A stretch of DNA of 64,000 nucleotides from Rhynchonema sp. JSB1_4 (taxonomy: Eukaryota > Nematoda > Chromadorea > Monhysterida > Xyalidae). The position numbers were made by a program, and so were the translations under genes. The notes beneath the pieces were generated by a model. It was not told the DNA's origin and made no database searches. It worked only from the letters and a program-made list of their open reading frames with translations. The stretch spans positions 62,001 to 126,000 of the forward strand of contig JASAMV010002125.1 in assembly GCA_030248065.1 (NCBI GenBank), read 5' to 3'. The stretch's first letter is position 1. Each line of letters begins with the position of its first letter. Below, one piece after another: positions 24,011-35,843 of this stretch.

Positions 24011-26037
24011 ATGCGTTTGCGCCAGCAGCAAACACTGAAAATGCTGCTCTTCTTTTCGTCAGGCATAATTGTCGCCCAAATCTGGTACTTCACACCGTAT
24101 GACCAACAGAATCATGCCACAACCAAACCAGGTTAGTGACAACGTAGGCCCCAGTGAGAGCATTCAAATGACCAAAATTCTAACCAAACGAAAAAAAACC
24201 GTCACTTTGTACCATACGTCATCTATTCGACAGTTTCGCTCTCCGATCGCCACCATTTGCTGACGCGCCAACTGCGTGCGTCAAATCGACTGCTCTGCCT
24301 GGTGCTCAATCGCCCCGGACCCAAAGGTGCGCTCTATCGCAAAATCATCGCCATAACCTGGGGACGTCAGTGCGATTCGCTGTATTTCGCTATCGGCGCC
24401 AATACCAAATTCGACGATCGGTCATTGCCGATATTCAATCCGATCAATCAATCGATAAGTGATCACGATCGAATCGGCGTGATTCAATTGAACGTCATCG
24501 ACAGCCAATTCAACGTCTGGATGAAGATGCGTGCCGCGCTGCGCTGGGTGCACCGCACACAGATGATGAAACATCACGATTGGTTGGTGCTCGTTGACGA
24601 CGACTCGTATGTCTACGTCGACAATTTGCGGTTGGTATTGGCTTCTTGCTGCTTGCGTCTCCACGTAACGTCAATAAAGTTATGGATCATGTACAGTACA
24701 GTGGATTAATAGTACCCTATAGGTATGCATATCAGCCTGGTAAGCTTTGTGCGGTTTTGCTCGTAATCTGTGCACCAGGGCATTCTCAGTACGCCCTCAC
24801 CACAATAGCACCTGAGAGCAGACTTTTGCGGATTCCAGTCATTCAACTGTGAAAAGCTCGGCACATGACTGTGGGATCTCAGGTTACCAGCATATATGTA
24901 GCTTGATTCAGTGCATGCCACACTCACTCTGTCGCGTACTGCATAGGCGCTTTCTGTTCACCAAGAGCGTGTCGACGCGTGCCTACTTCGGTCTGGTGAG
25001 TGAGCGACTGCACATCCCATCAAGTGCATCACTGACTTTGAGCGCGATCAACTTTGATCGTTTGATGCGCGTCTTCTACGACGATCGACTCTGCGCACAG
25101 CGACAGCAGACGCATTCGGCCGACGTTCGATTGGCTGAGTGTTTGCGATCGGTTGGTGTGTGGTACAGTCCATCCTCTTTATAAAGGCATGGTCGGAAAC
25201 CGGGCCTTTCGGTCTCCAGGTAGAATATTAACTGTGTATAATTGCATATTGGCGGTAAATAATGCGGGACCAAACAGTGAACATAACGGGGCATTTTCTT
25301 CTTTTCTCTAATTTCATTTCTTGCCCAACGAGCGCTCGATGTATTTGGTGGTGTTGTGAGTGTCACGCTATTCTGCGTCATTGTCCATAAACAAAAATAA
25401 AAAACGGAAATTGAAACGTTCACCATCTGGATGGTCACTATAAAGAAGGTATAGACTGTGAATTACAATGCAGGACAGTATGTTTTTTCACAGCACCCTT
25501 TATAGTTCAGGCCGGAATTCATGCGGACGCATCAAGTCAGATTGACGCACATGGCAGATTCATATTCCATCACTTCTCACCGACGAATATGCTGCGCAAC
25601 AAATTTGACTACTGGATGAAACAGTACTTGCACAATGGTACACTCGTTCAGCAGGTATACACTCAATCAGTTGCACATTCAGTTGATCATTATATTATGT
25701 ACCTGTAGGTCGAGTTTTCGGTCAATGTGAAAAAGTTTTCAAGAGACCGGTTCCTGTTGCGCAGGTGTGTCTGAGAGGAAAAAGATCCGTTCGATGTTCA
25801 CGCAGTCATAAAATAATAACAAATAATAATAAAATTGCAATCAGAATGGCTGTAATTGTTAACGAAAACCAGCATTTCGTGTCACTAGACTGCTATATTT
25901 TAAATGTAACTTCATTGCAGGACTCCAACTGCTGTTCAGACCAATCGATCGGTTTCCACTATCTGCCCCCGCCCATCATTCATTTGATGCATTTCTATCA
26001 CGCAATCCACCCGAATCTGTCCGTTTTACAACTGTAA
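24011..26037 (+). CDS. core-1 beta-1,3-galactosyltransferase-like enzyme
   Basis: Exons 24011-24131, 24234-24630, 24947-25151, 25511-25654 and 25921-26037 give about 327 aa (329 if exon 3 ends at GGT/GTG, 25157). The start ATG gives a typical type II anchor: basic MRLRQQQTLK, then hydrophobic MLLFFSSGIIVAQIWYF at about 11-27, facing the Golgi lumen. The catalytic part has a DDD metal/UDP-sugar motif at about 162-164 (VLVDDDSYVYVDNLR), YFG after the next junction, and a C-terminal CCSDQSIGFHYL matching the C1GALT1/T-synthase family (GalNAc-Ser/Thr to core 1). The glycine-rich GGAGY region of the family is replaced by SSASL-like sequence, so activity is uncertain. Two donors are GTTGGT. The length fits the family, which is usually slightly over 300 residues. 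Confidence 0.85.
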
Positions 26038-26045
26038 ATTGCAAT

Positions 26046-26051
26046 AATAAA
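26046..26051 (+). terminator. polyadenylation signal AATAAA
   Basis: AATAAA lies 9 bases after the stop codon of the galactosyltransferase gene, with a second AATAAA at 26061. If used, it makes a very short 3' UTR. Confidence 0.6.
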
Positions 26052-26066
26052 GACATAATGAATAAA

Positions 26067-28884
26067 AAATGAATAAGTTCCATCAGACCTTTTCTCAATT
26101 GTCTATTTTGTCGGTAGTGGGGTTGTGTTCCACCCAGATACCGACAGTTCATGCTTTATCTCGACTACTACATAATTTTATAAGTGTGAATTATACCAAC
26201 ATTGTATTTGTAAATGGGATTGTTTCTTTGGACCAAGTAAAACCATAATACTGCCATTTATTACACAGACTAAAGTTAAACATCAGATCCGGTTTTAAAA
26301 CGCCTCAAAATACACGTAGGATTTCGAAGCCCGATCCCGAGAACATTTCAAAATATTAATCCCGATCCCGATAGCGGTCCAGAATTCGTGGTGCCGTCCG
26401 AACCTCGCTCTATTGGCAATTCGTCATGCGCATCAATGGGAATGGAATGGAATATGACATACAAGTGTGCATGGGGTCCTCAGAAAAAGGCAAAAAAGCT
26501 GAGGCTTCACCACAGTTGAGCGAGCTTTTGTTGATACTGATCAGCGATGCGAAATCGGTCTTTGATCGCTTGAATAGCGTGAAAAATGGGCCTTTTTACC
26601 TGCGTTACAGTAAAGCTCTATGTCAGCTTTCTATGTGGCCTAAAACATACAATGGAAAAATTTTTTTCTAAAATGTACGTGGTTTTGGCAAAATAGCGCG
26701 AGCCGTGGTAGTACCAAAAAAGTGAATATGGTCCTAAATTAGAGCCAAGGCGTTTACAAAACATTTGTGACCAAAGGGCACACTAAGAACATTCGAAATA
26801 GATCGGTATTTTAATTTCAAGGTGAGGTGATGGGGTCAAAATTGTATACCATTCAGCCCTACGGCTCAAACAGGGAGCTGATATGGGAAAAAATTTTCTT
26901 GGCTGTGAGTGTTTTGGACCAAACCCAGTTACCGTGCCAAGTTTCATTGAGATTGTTTTTGGTCGCATATACAATGGCGGGGCTTCTTTAAGCAAAAGAT
27001 CGGTGATCCGCGCGTAAATGGTACCCCTTTTCTGGAAATGGACTTGTGGACACACTCACTCACTTAACAATACTGATCGACCGCATGTATAAGAAAAGTT
27101 GGTCACTTTTTGTCGACCTACTGTATGTATACGACGGTTTTGATAACATTTTCGTCTGGTCAATCGTGTTCCTATTTCAGATCGCCTTGGGGCACGTTCA
27201 GCAGGGAACAAAGTGTTCCCAGATCAGTCTCAAACAGAAAGTGACGAACTTTCAGGCAGTCAGGCAGTGGTTTAAGGGAGTGTATCTACCTTTTGTCAAG
27301 TTGTACCTACATTTCTTAAGTGCCAAAATGTTTGACAAATTTTGACAAAACGTAAACTCACAATGTGTCTACTTTTTGACACATGTCTTCTGACGTTCTT
27401 CCGGTTAGCTATTTTTACGCCTGTAACGCTGCGTTGTGGTGACGCCCAAAATAGATTTGGTGTTTGGGTACCACATGGACGTTTGCGATTTTTTAACTTT
27501 ACTTGGGTGCCTAAAGTTGCTCAAAGCAAACCGAAATGTTGGTTCCTTTGTCCTGCTGTGGCGCAACTCGGTTGGCTGTCCGACCACAGCACACAGGTAT
27601 ACATATACATGTGCACAAGCGCAATTCATGAACTATAGGTGGGTCCATTGAGAAAAAGTGAAACGATGTCGTTGTGACGTAGAAAGAAACACACACAATC
27701 GGTGCTTTTTTTCAAACCAACTTGCGAAAAATGGGACAAGCGAATTGCTCCCGCAGCCGCATACTTCCGTGGGGAACCAATCAATGAAATACAAACATGA
27801 CGTACTAATGTGAAATTCTTCGATCTCCGAGTGCTGTGCTGACGTTATCAATTCTGTTATTTTTAAAATATTAATGAAAAATTGGGGCTACGATGATGAT
27901 TTGTTGGGTACGGCTAACGTGGAAGCAATTTGTCACACCTAGTGTGGAATTTTCTATGATTGGCCATATGGAGGTGCCCCAAATGCCCACAAAGGTACCG
28001 TGCATTTTCACAAGAAGCCCCAGAGCAATTGATGACATTGATGCACTTGGAAGCATATTTTTTCAGCAATTCAGCTGCTTTCGAAGAAAAAAAATGAAAA
28101 CTAATCCAAAAAGGTTCTAGTCAGAATTCAAAGGCTTTCGGTGGGACATTATTTGAAAACGCACGGTATGCATGTACGCGTGGGCTCCCGTGGCTGCGGG
28201 CCTGACGCCAAAACCAAGAAATACAGCACCTTAGGTCCATACTTTACGTTGCGGTCATATTGTCAATTTGCGTATGACGTCAGCAAACCTGTATACGCCG
28301 TCTCACCTACCGTATCCCGCCTGTGCCATTCCAACACGGCGAAATGCATAATGCGAGTCTTTTTTGTGTTCGGCATGGTAGGTATACATAGCAAATATTC
28401 ATTGTGCTACTTTCAGTGTCATCCGTGTGATTTCATTTCTCCTACTATACCTGTTTTGCTTACATATTGTATTGGTGTCCGTGGTGTTGCTTCACCGACA
28501 CCGTATGCAATAACAGTTGCGCATGCTGCATTACGCACGAATATTGGTCCGCATGGGGCCAAGCACACCCCTGGGACTGAGTGGGCGGGGACAAACCAAC
28601 GAAGAACCATTTTTGTGACAAATGTGAGGTGTCCAAATTTGCCTGGCAATTACTCTGGCGCTCACAGCTTACTGTACTTGTCAGTCGTCAACATCGTGCC
28701 GTGCCCATGAAGTGCCGGACCAGCTCCTTACGAATGTTATTTTTAACTTGTGTGTCAACGTTACCGAGCAAAAACAAGTGATGATAATGGCTACCATAAC
28801 GAGTACGGAATGTTTTTGTGCTCGCATTGTTCGTACAGGTGGACAGGTGCTAAAAATCACACTTCACTGGAAATGACCGGTTAC
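26067..28884. other. no gene recognised
   Basis: A plus-strand frame of 189 codons (28141-28710) and several frames near 100 codons are open but show no splice logic or family features. Otherwise A/T-rich unique sequence. Confidence 0.4.
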
Positions 28885-29064
28885 CTCCTCATCGCGTAGT
28901 GTATACGTACATACGTCACACAGAAAGAAATTACAGTGCTGCCTGTTTTTAGATCCATGCGACACGTCCACATTTGTCATTGGGTCAATTAGACGGAGCG
29001 CGACCTGACAGCACGAGCACCCGTGTTCCAACAGGTTCCGGCTACCGCTGTCTAATACGCCCAC
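28885..29064 (-). CDS. single exon of a cysteine-rich protein, unrecognised
   Basis: Between a TTATTATTGCAG acceptor and a GAGGAG/GTAACC donor, a 60-codon phase-0 exon encodes VGVLDSGSRNLLEHGCSCCQ, an aliphatic stretch, then HCNFFLCDVC. The C-x-CC ... C-x4-C-x2-C pattern recalls C-terminal cystine-knot segments, but this is only a resemblance. No neighbouring exons were found on this strand. Confidence 0.4.
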
Positions 29065-29400
29065 CTGCAATAATAACCAGTCTTTGGCCTCCACTTGAGA
29101 GCCTCTTGCTGCATCAGTCCAACAACAAACGACACTTAACGGCTACATGAACTTCCTGGTCAACACGCATGAACTACTATATTTGTAGGAAAATACGATC
29201 TTCCATATACTTCTGAAGAAAGACTGGAATAATCGACGCTTCGATACCGAAATACTGAACTGCACTGTAATATCGACGAGTAATAAACAACTGGAATCCG
29301 GATACAGGCAATTTAGTAAACAAATCTCAATAAAGGATACAGCACCAACCAACCAACAAGTTGGTTCGACCGTCGATCTACGAACTCATCCGTAATCACC

Positions 29401-30387
29401 ATGGCTCAACGAGCCACAGCCAACTTCGTTCGACTACCAACACTGATCACAAGCACAGTCTTCATGTCGACACTGCTCAGCACACATGCATTGGTCTGTT
29501 TCTCATCCAGAACCAGGGCACTGGTCAAGTGCAAAGCCGAGAAAGTCTGTGGAACGGTAAGCAATCGTCGTTTGACTTTTTTGCATCAATCCTAAATAAT
29601 GATTGGATTTGGCCAACTGGGTGTGTTTCCAAACCGCAGGCACAAAAAATTACAACGATCTTTACTGCATTCTGATAAGCTTGAACATACTGTAAATATG
29701 TACACGTCTTGTTTTACTTCTTGTTCTTGTTCTTGTTTTTGTTCTTATTCTTGTTCTTGTTCTTCTTCTTCTTCTCTTCTTCTTCTTCTTCTTCTTCTTC
29801 TTGTTCTTCTTCTTCTTCTTCTTCTTCTCCTCCTCCTCCTCCTCCTCCTCCCCCTCCTCCTCCGTCTTTTTCTTCTTCTTCTTTTTCTTCTTTTAATTCT
29901 TCTTTTTTGAGCTTCTTCTTCTTATTCTTTTCTTCTTCTTTTCTTCTTCCTCTTCTTTTCTTCTTCTTCTTTTTCTTGTTCTTCTTTTTCTTTTTCTTCG
30001 TTCTTCTTCTTCTTGTTCTGCTTCTTCCGGAGGCAGTCCAGAACACTGAACCTTCTCGAAAATGCTTCATAGTGGTGGAAACATGTAACCTGGTGTTTTC
30101 GATGGCACTGAATTTTAATATGAAAATCTTAGTCGATGCGAACAACATGCGTCAACTGCATTACAATAAACCGAAATCTATGCTTTGACACTAACCGAAT
30201 AATCATAGCGTTTCAGATGATGAGACTATCGGATCGCAGCATCGCGTCCTTCTGTACGCCGCGCACAAAATGTCTCGATTTGGGCATACTTGATTCGTGT
30301 GCCGTGGATGACGGACTGGTCAATTGTTGTTGTACATTTGACGGTTGCAACTATGGAATAACGATGCCTCGTGATTCAGATAAGTGA
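29401..30387 (+). CDS. small secreted cysteine-rich protein, ET-module-like
   Basis: Two exons, 29401-29556 and 30217-30387, join in phase 0 to a 108-aa protein. Residues 1-31 form a signal peptide (LITSTVFMSTLLSTHA before LVCF). The mature part has ten cysteines, ending NCCCTFDGCNYG, which fits the CCC-x3-DGCN ending of the nematode ET module and of Ly6-like folds. The donor is GTAAGC and the acceptor CGTTTCAG. The 660-bp intron contains a 313-bp pyrimidine tract. A secreted signalling or binding role is likely but unknown. Confidence 0.75.
29716..30028 (+). repeat. polypyrimidine tract (TTC/TCC/TTCTTG)
   Basis: About 313 bp of almost pure C/T on the plus strand, built of TTC, TCC and TTCTTG units, inside the intron of the small ET-like gene. 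Long mirror-like purine/pyrimidine runs can form triplex DNA. The open frames read on both strands are artefacts of composition. Confidence 0.9.
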
Positions 30388-30464
30388 CAAGTACACGCGC
30401 ATAAACGAAATCAATTTGATATCGTCATATTTCTGGTTTTGTTCCCGCTGATGTTACCATGAGC

Positions 30465-30705
30465 GATATCAAACTTGGTGATCGGATCGGATGTGATCTG
30501 CCTTGGTCACGTGACCTTTTAAGGATATGAAGAAATTTAGTGATACCACTCATTTTGTCCAGCGTAGAAGATGTTCCATGACCTAAAATGAATAAGTAAT
30601 AAACTGGAGGAAATTAGTTTCTCTAGGAAATCTCAAAACATCCTTTAGTGCATGTCGGTCATGCATGACCAACGCAAGTCTGAGCCGATCACCAAGTTTG
30701 ATATC
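30465..30705. mobile_element. MITE with GATATCAAACTTGGTGATCG ends, copy 1
   Basis: Starts GATATCAAACTTGGTGATCG and ends with the complement, CGATCACCAAGTTTGATATC, 241 bp in all. Related copy at 43950-44199, with degenerate pieces near 34846-34940. Confidence 0.75.
30598..30603 (+). terminator. polyadenylation signal AATAAA
   Basis: About 210 bases after the stop codon of the ET-like gene, and inside the MITE at 30465-30705, so the element may supply the signal. Confidence 0.4.
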
Positions 30706-31402
30706 TTCCTATGGTTATTCTGTGTCTACATTTAGTACGTTTGTGTGTCGATACCACACACGACAGATTTAGAAGCTACACAAATATGAGATGCTCTATA
30801 TTTCTGTATGTATGTAAAAATGTATTTTCTGCGTATAAATATGTGTTTTGCGTGTATTTTGCGCTCTTTTGCGTCTGCGTTGTGATTTTATCTTCTCTGA
30901 GTTTGTTTCATTCCCTATTTGCGATGACCATGTATTATTTTGTGGCGAGATGCTATACCTAGTTTTATTCAGTTTACTTGAATTCGTGAGCATTAAACTG
31001 ACCAAAACATGTTGCGCGTGTTTTTTTTCACAAAAACCAGATCATCAGCAGCGATCTTTTTATCTTATCAGTTGATCAATTCCCAGCAACCTGAAAGCTT
31101 ATTTGAAATAATTTCTCTCTCACAACCAGCATCTGCAACAAACACAGTTGCGTGGTGCCTTTTTGTGAAGTGGTTGACATGAGTCATTGCCGACACCAGT
31201 TAACGCCGTTAGATTCTCATGACACCTACACGTGATTGCCGCTGGCTGTCACAATCATCGTTTTTCGTCCTGACGTTTGCTGCTTGTCAGATGCCCCGAT
31301 TTCCAAGCTGTACAGATTCATGCCCCCTGTAGAGTTTACCAAAGAGCAAAAGTGCACTGGGTGCTGTCTTGTGGACGTGCTTTGCACAAAAGATGATAGA
31401 TC

Positions 31403-31590
31403 AATAACGATACGATTTAGCCTTGTGGGCACGCATTGCGTTAGATCTGTGGATGCAGTTTCGGCCCATAAGGCCGTTTTGTCATTGACAAGGCCCAGGG
31501 CGCCATTGCAGTCTGGCATTATGGGCCGACACTGCATCCACAGCAGATCTAACGCAACGCGTGCCCACAAGGCTAAATCGTATCGTTATT
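31403..31590. mobile_element. foldback element, about 57-bp inverted ends
   Basis: AATAACGATACGATTTAGCC at the left and GGCTAAATCGTATCGTTATT at the right; the arms continue with few mismatches through GGATGCAGT/ACTGCATCC around a 72-bp centre. The plus-strand open frame across it (31236-31727) is not treated as a gene. Confidence 0.8.
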
Positions 31591-31965
31591 TACCAAAGAG
31601 AAGATTTGCGTCAACTACTGTCCAATTGTGCACCTTGTGCCTGATGCTGTTGTGTTTGTGCGCTGTTGCCAGCCAGCCATTAGTGCTGCTGCTGCTGTGT
31701 GCTCTCCAGCACAAAACTGCCACCTAGACATTTACGCGTGTAGTAGCAGGTTATGTTCGTAATCGTAGTAGTAGCAGCAAGTATACCCAGACGTCTAATT
31801 TTTGGCCAAAAACGCGTTCCAAGTTTTTCATTTGATTTTCATTTGAACACACTTCGCATGCGGCACGCGATCCATTAAACTGACGACATTCCACAAGGTA
31901 ATTGGTATAGGTAATTAAAACTGTTGTTTTTCAGATTCAGAACGAGTGCATGTATATCTGGAATT

Positions 31966-34900
31966 ATGTCGACAGCAAACAACACCACGCAAAAGATCGC
32001 CTTGGTGACGGGGGCGTGTAGTGGAATGGGCGGCGCCACAGTGGAGCTGTTGAAACATCACAACTACACGGTGATCGGCATTGATGTACAGCACCCAATC
32101 AATGAATCCATCAAGAAATCGATCGACAAACTGTACATTGTTGATTTGAGCAAACCGGATGACGTTGAGGTGTGTGCGCGACAAATTCAAACGTCGTTCA
32201 CGCATTTGACGGCGTTGATCAACGTGGCTGGACGACAGAGTCTGGACATGACCAAGGCCGATCTGCAGCACACCACATTGCAAGACTACCATCGGTTGAC
32301 CGACACTAATTTGAGAGCACCTTGGCTACTTTGCAAGCATCTGCAGTCAATGTTGGAAATGGTAGGGCACCCATCCGGTTCGGGGCACCGGATACTGTTC
32401 ACATATCGAAATCCTCCATTTTTTGTCAATACTAGTTCCCGGCCATGTTACCATGGAGAAGATGCACTGTTCTTGTCTTCCGGACAGGGTTGGGCAAAAA
32501 ACGTTTTTTCTTCAAAAATTCGTTTTATAAAAACGTTTTAAAAAAAAAGAACTTTTCTTTTCTAAAAACGCCCAGATGACCGAAACATGTCCCAAAAAAT
32601 TTGGAAAACGCCCATGTTGGGAAGAAGACGTGGTTAAATGAAGTAATTCTATGTGTTCTGAGGCAAAATAAACGGGTTTCAACCCTTTTCTAGCGAGTTG
32701 TTAAGATCCCATATCAGACCCACATCATGGGACCAACTTTGGCCGGGGTCATCCTTGAAAGTCAAATTCCGTAATCGACGTATCTCGACAAAGTAAAAAT
32801 TGGTCGAAAATTTTTTGAAAAAAAATTGGGACAAAAAATTGATTTTCCTTGAAAATCAGAGCACTTTCCCTGAAAAATCAGGAAAAATCAAGGAAATTCA
32901 ATACGAAAAACGACCCAGGCGTTTTTTTTAAAAACGTAGTTTTTTTTAAGAAAAACGCCGTCGTTTTTTTGCCCAACCCTGCTTCCGGATCGGCTAATCG
33001 GCTGTAATGGGAAACCCAGACCAGCAGCGGACAAAACCACTGTTTTTGTAAATGAATGCACTGTATAATGCCCGCTACGAACTGGGGGACACTAGCCTTC
33101 ATAGGCATACGGTACATACCCACATTGCGCCGAACAAATATGACCGCTGTTTTTTTTGAAAGAAAAACGCTATATACCACCTATCGGCCGTTCTGTTCAT
33201 GAGACCAACGGTGTGGGCGTTCACGCAATTCCGCTTTCGGCTCGTCGACAATAAAGCCAGAGAGTTCAATTTGTCTGTCACATAGGGAGCGCATGACCTT
33301 CCGCCACGTCACTTATCGTCGATCGTAAACGTCAGCTCGGTGCAAGCCATACAGACCGACGCAAACATGAGCGTCTATGCGGCCACCAAGGGTAAATTGT
33401 GCGTTTGTCGCAGTGCAACTGGCTTGTATACTGTGAACAAATCGCGTAGTCTGACACTATACTTACATAAGCTTTGGTTTGGAGATGCAAAGTTTTCGAA
33501 TTTGGGAGATGTGTGCACACGGCATAGTATGGTCCAAGATTTGCTGACGGGTCGCAGAGAAGACTTCAAGCACCGTCTAACAGTATAGTCCATCCATCAG
33601 CTTATGACACTTTTTCTAAGCTGAAAAGCGTGACAGGATCCGGTGCCGTTCCGGTTCCGGTTGGCTTACGAAAAAGAAAAGAAAGAGAAATCGGTTTTTA
33701 TTTTATTTTTGTGCGCCGTTTTCTCTGACATTGCCTAGCGGAGGAACAATTTTTAACAACGGAACCTGAACCTCCCAAACAAAAGTGCCATGAGCTGATG
33801 GACGGGCTATACCAAGTATTTTAGGTATAGTTGTGCTTTGATCCGCTTGGGCATCGGTCGAAATGAGAAATGTGTCAATGAATGTAATTAATGTTGATGT
33901 GCCCAATCCAACTTAGCCACCCCCATCCCCAGGCGGAATCAACGCAATGACACGTGCGTTGGCAATCGAGCTTGGTCCGCGTGGCATACGTGTCAATGCT
34001 GTCATGCCGGGACTGATTGACACGCCATTGGCTCGACAGGCGTTGGGCACGTTCAAGTCTGTGACCCCGGACGGAAAAGTGCGAACTGAGGTTGATATTA
34101 GGGGGCACAACGTAATACAGATATAAACTATAAATAACTAGACGGGACCCGTGCCTACGGCCCGGCTACAGCGCCGCGCCCGTGCCCCCCCCCCCCCCGA
34201 AGACCCGTTAGCATACCCAAAGCTACCCGTGAAAATTGACCCGTCATAGACGGCACGGCAGGCAGCGGTCAATGGAGTGAAGCGTGGTGGAAAAGAAACG
34301 GAAGATAACAAAGGGGAAACGGAGTTAAAAATAGGAGGGGGAGAGTGGAAAATGGGCTTGAGAAAGGTGGGAGGGAAGGGAAAGAGGAGGGGAGGTCAAG
34401 AAGGGAGAAAAGGGAATTGGAAAAAAGAAGGAAAGAGAAGAGAAAAGGGAAGGAAGGGCTTAAACGGAGTTAAAAATAGGAGGGGGAGAGTGGAAAATGG
34501 GCTTGAGAAAGGTGGGAGGGAAGGGAAAGAGAGGAGACTGGCCTGAGAAGGACGGAAGAAAAAAGAGGAGGGGAGGTCAAGAAGGGGGAAAAGGGGAATT
34601 GGAAAAAGAAGGAAAGAGAAGAGAAAAGGGAAGGAAGGGGAAAGGAAAGAAAAAAGGAGGCAAGGAAGGGAAAGAGAGGAGAGTGAAAATTGGAAAAAGA
34701 AGGAAAGAGAAGAGAAAAGGGAAGGAAGGGGAAAGGAAAGAAAAAATGAGGGAGGGAAGGGAAAGAGAGAAGAGTGAAAAGAGAGGGAGGGGGCCACAGA
34801 CAGACAGACAGACATACATACACCTTCCTGTTTTAGTAGTATAGATTTGGTGATCAAATCGATTGTGACTGTCTTGGTCACACGCACGACTGTCTTGCAT

Positions 34901-35229
34901 TGCGGGTATTTAGAGATTTGTTGATGTCGCCACTAAAACTAAGTCCACCAGCGTTAGAGAACTTTTATCCTGTCATAAGCAGCGGTCGTTTGTTGGAGTC
35001 GCCGACTTTGTAGTGACATCTGCACATGTTTGTGATCAGTCGGTAATCAAAGTCACGCACACAGGTTGAGGAGATGAACGTGTGGTGTGCGAGTGCGCCC
35101 CTGCCGCGTGTTGGCTTGTCGGACGAAGTCGCCCAGCTGATACTGTTCTTGGCGAACAGTGAAACATCATCATACATAACCGGACAGTCTATTTGTATTG
35201 ATGGCGGCATGACGGCGAAGATTAATTGA
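31966..35229 (+). CDS. classical short-chain dehydrogenase/reductase
   Basis: Exons 31966-32361, 33286-33391, 33933-34090 and 35065-35229 join in phase to 274 aa. Visible motifs: TGACSGMG (T15-G22), the nucleotide-binding glycine motif; D40 at the end of beta-2 (GIDV), which in the family favours NAD(H); NVAG at 86-89; catalytic S149/S150, Y163 and K167 (YAATK); [18 protein letters not shown]; and a C-terminal [14 protein letters not shown]. It is a cytosolic Rossmann-fold oxidoreductase of usual length and intact catalytic residues; the substrate is not predictable. The start follows a TTTTTCAG acceptor 42 bases upstream, so a non-coding leader exon is possible. Each intron contains a transposon: hAT-type, TATAGTCCA family and ACGGGACCCGTGCC element. 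Confidence 0.9.
32485..32981 (+). mobile_element. hAT-type MITE (family A), copy 2
   Basis: A 497-bp element with ends CAGGGTTGGGC and GCCCAACCCTG and a perfect duplication CTTCCGGA (32477-32484 and 32982-32989). It lies in intron 1 of the SDR gene in the same orientation as the gene. Confidence 0.93.
33584..33811. mobile_element. MITE of the TATAGTCCA family, copy 2
   Basis: A 228-bp element starting TATAGTCCATCCATCAGC and ending GCTGATGGACGGGCTATA, in intron 2 of the SDR gene. It is nearly collinear, in inverted orientation, with the copy at 46595-46822 (shared GTTCCGGTTCCGGTTGGC and TCTCTGACATTGCC segments). Confidence 0.85.
34138..34845 (+). mobile_element. ACGGGACCCGTGCC element with purine-rich interior
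   Basis: About 708 bp in intron 3 of the SDR gene. It starts CTAGACGGGACCCGTGCC and ends CCACAGACAGACAGACATAC then CCTGTTTTAGTAGTATAG. The middle (34288-34793) is an almost pure G/A tract with repeated GGAAGGGAAAGAG and AGAAGGAAAGAGAAG units. A 150-bp copy without the tract lies inverted at 10568-10717. Confidence 0.7.
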
Positions 35230-35456
35230 TTAAATTTAAGAGGAAGATTATTATGTTGGTGCGACTTTTTGGTGGCAAAGTGCTAAATCATTATGATGTG
35301 AGTTCCTGAAAACGACGTTAACTGCTATGGCCGTCTTCACTGCAATAGAGACCACACGAATTTTAAGTCATTTGTTCAGGAACTTGCGTCAATTGTATTG
35401 GAATTAGCCTCAAATCATTCCTTACTTCTTTGTCATAACGATTTTGCCTTCGTGTC

Positions 35457-35462
35457 AATAAA
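35457..35462 (+). terminator. polyadenylation signal AATAAA of the SDR gene
   Basis: The first AATAAA after the SDR stop, 228 bases downstream. The convergent lectin/PAN gene has its own reverse signal at 35781-35786, leaving about 320 bp between the two 3' ends. Confidence 0.5.
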
Positions 35463-35780
35463 CGTATTGTACAAGAGGAATAATTAGTGTTTGCACCCGC
35501 ACTCTGGTCCTTGAAGCATCTCCAAAATACAAGAAAGTTTAGTCTGACAACGCATGTCAAAAACTCAAGTAGCCAGAATGACAGAGATTCAAGGTCCCAA
35601 ATTGTACCTCACCGCGTAAGGTCAACATCTTTCTTCTTTCACAAACGAATATTGATTATTCTTGGCGTTTTGCGGAACCACATTTTCACAATCAATTACG
35701 ATAGCTGGCAAAGAGGTTCAAAACCACAAATAAAAAATAAAATATATAAATATAAACAAACAAATACATCAACGACGTAA

Positions 35781-35786
35781 TTTATT
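35781..35786 (-). terminator. polyadenylation signal of the lectin/PAN gene
   Basis: TTTATT on the plus strand, i.e. AATAAA on the minus strand, 58 bases after the stop of the minus-strand C-type lectin/PAN gene. Confidence 0.55.
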
Positions 35787-35843
35787 GCCTCACAAGCTTC
35801 ACGAATGTTTCTCTTCCTCGTTGTTTCGCATTGGTTCGCAATA

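Noticed and set aside
28141..28710. Plus-strand frame of 189 codons
   Set aside because: No domain, no codon or splice pattern like the real exons, and the minus strand is equally open in part. It may be chance.
31236..31727. Plus-strand frame of 163 codons with a hydrophobic end
   Set aside because: It runs straight through a foldback element (31403-31590) and lacks gene context.
34277..34900. Several overlapping frames of 89-163 codons
   Set aside because: They are the two strands of the purine tract inside a transposon, Lys/Gly/Arg or Phe/Ser/Pro only.
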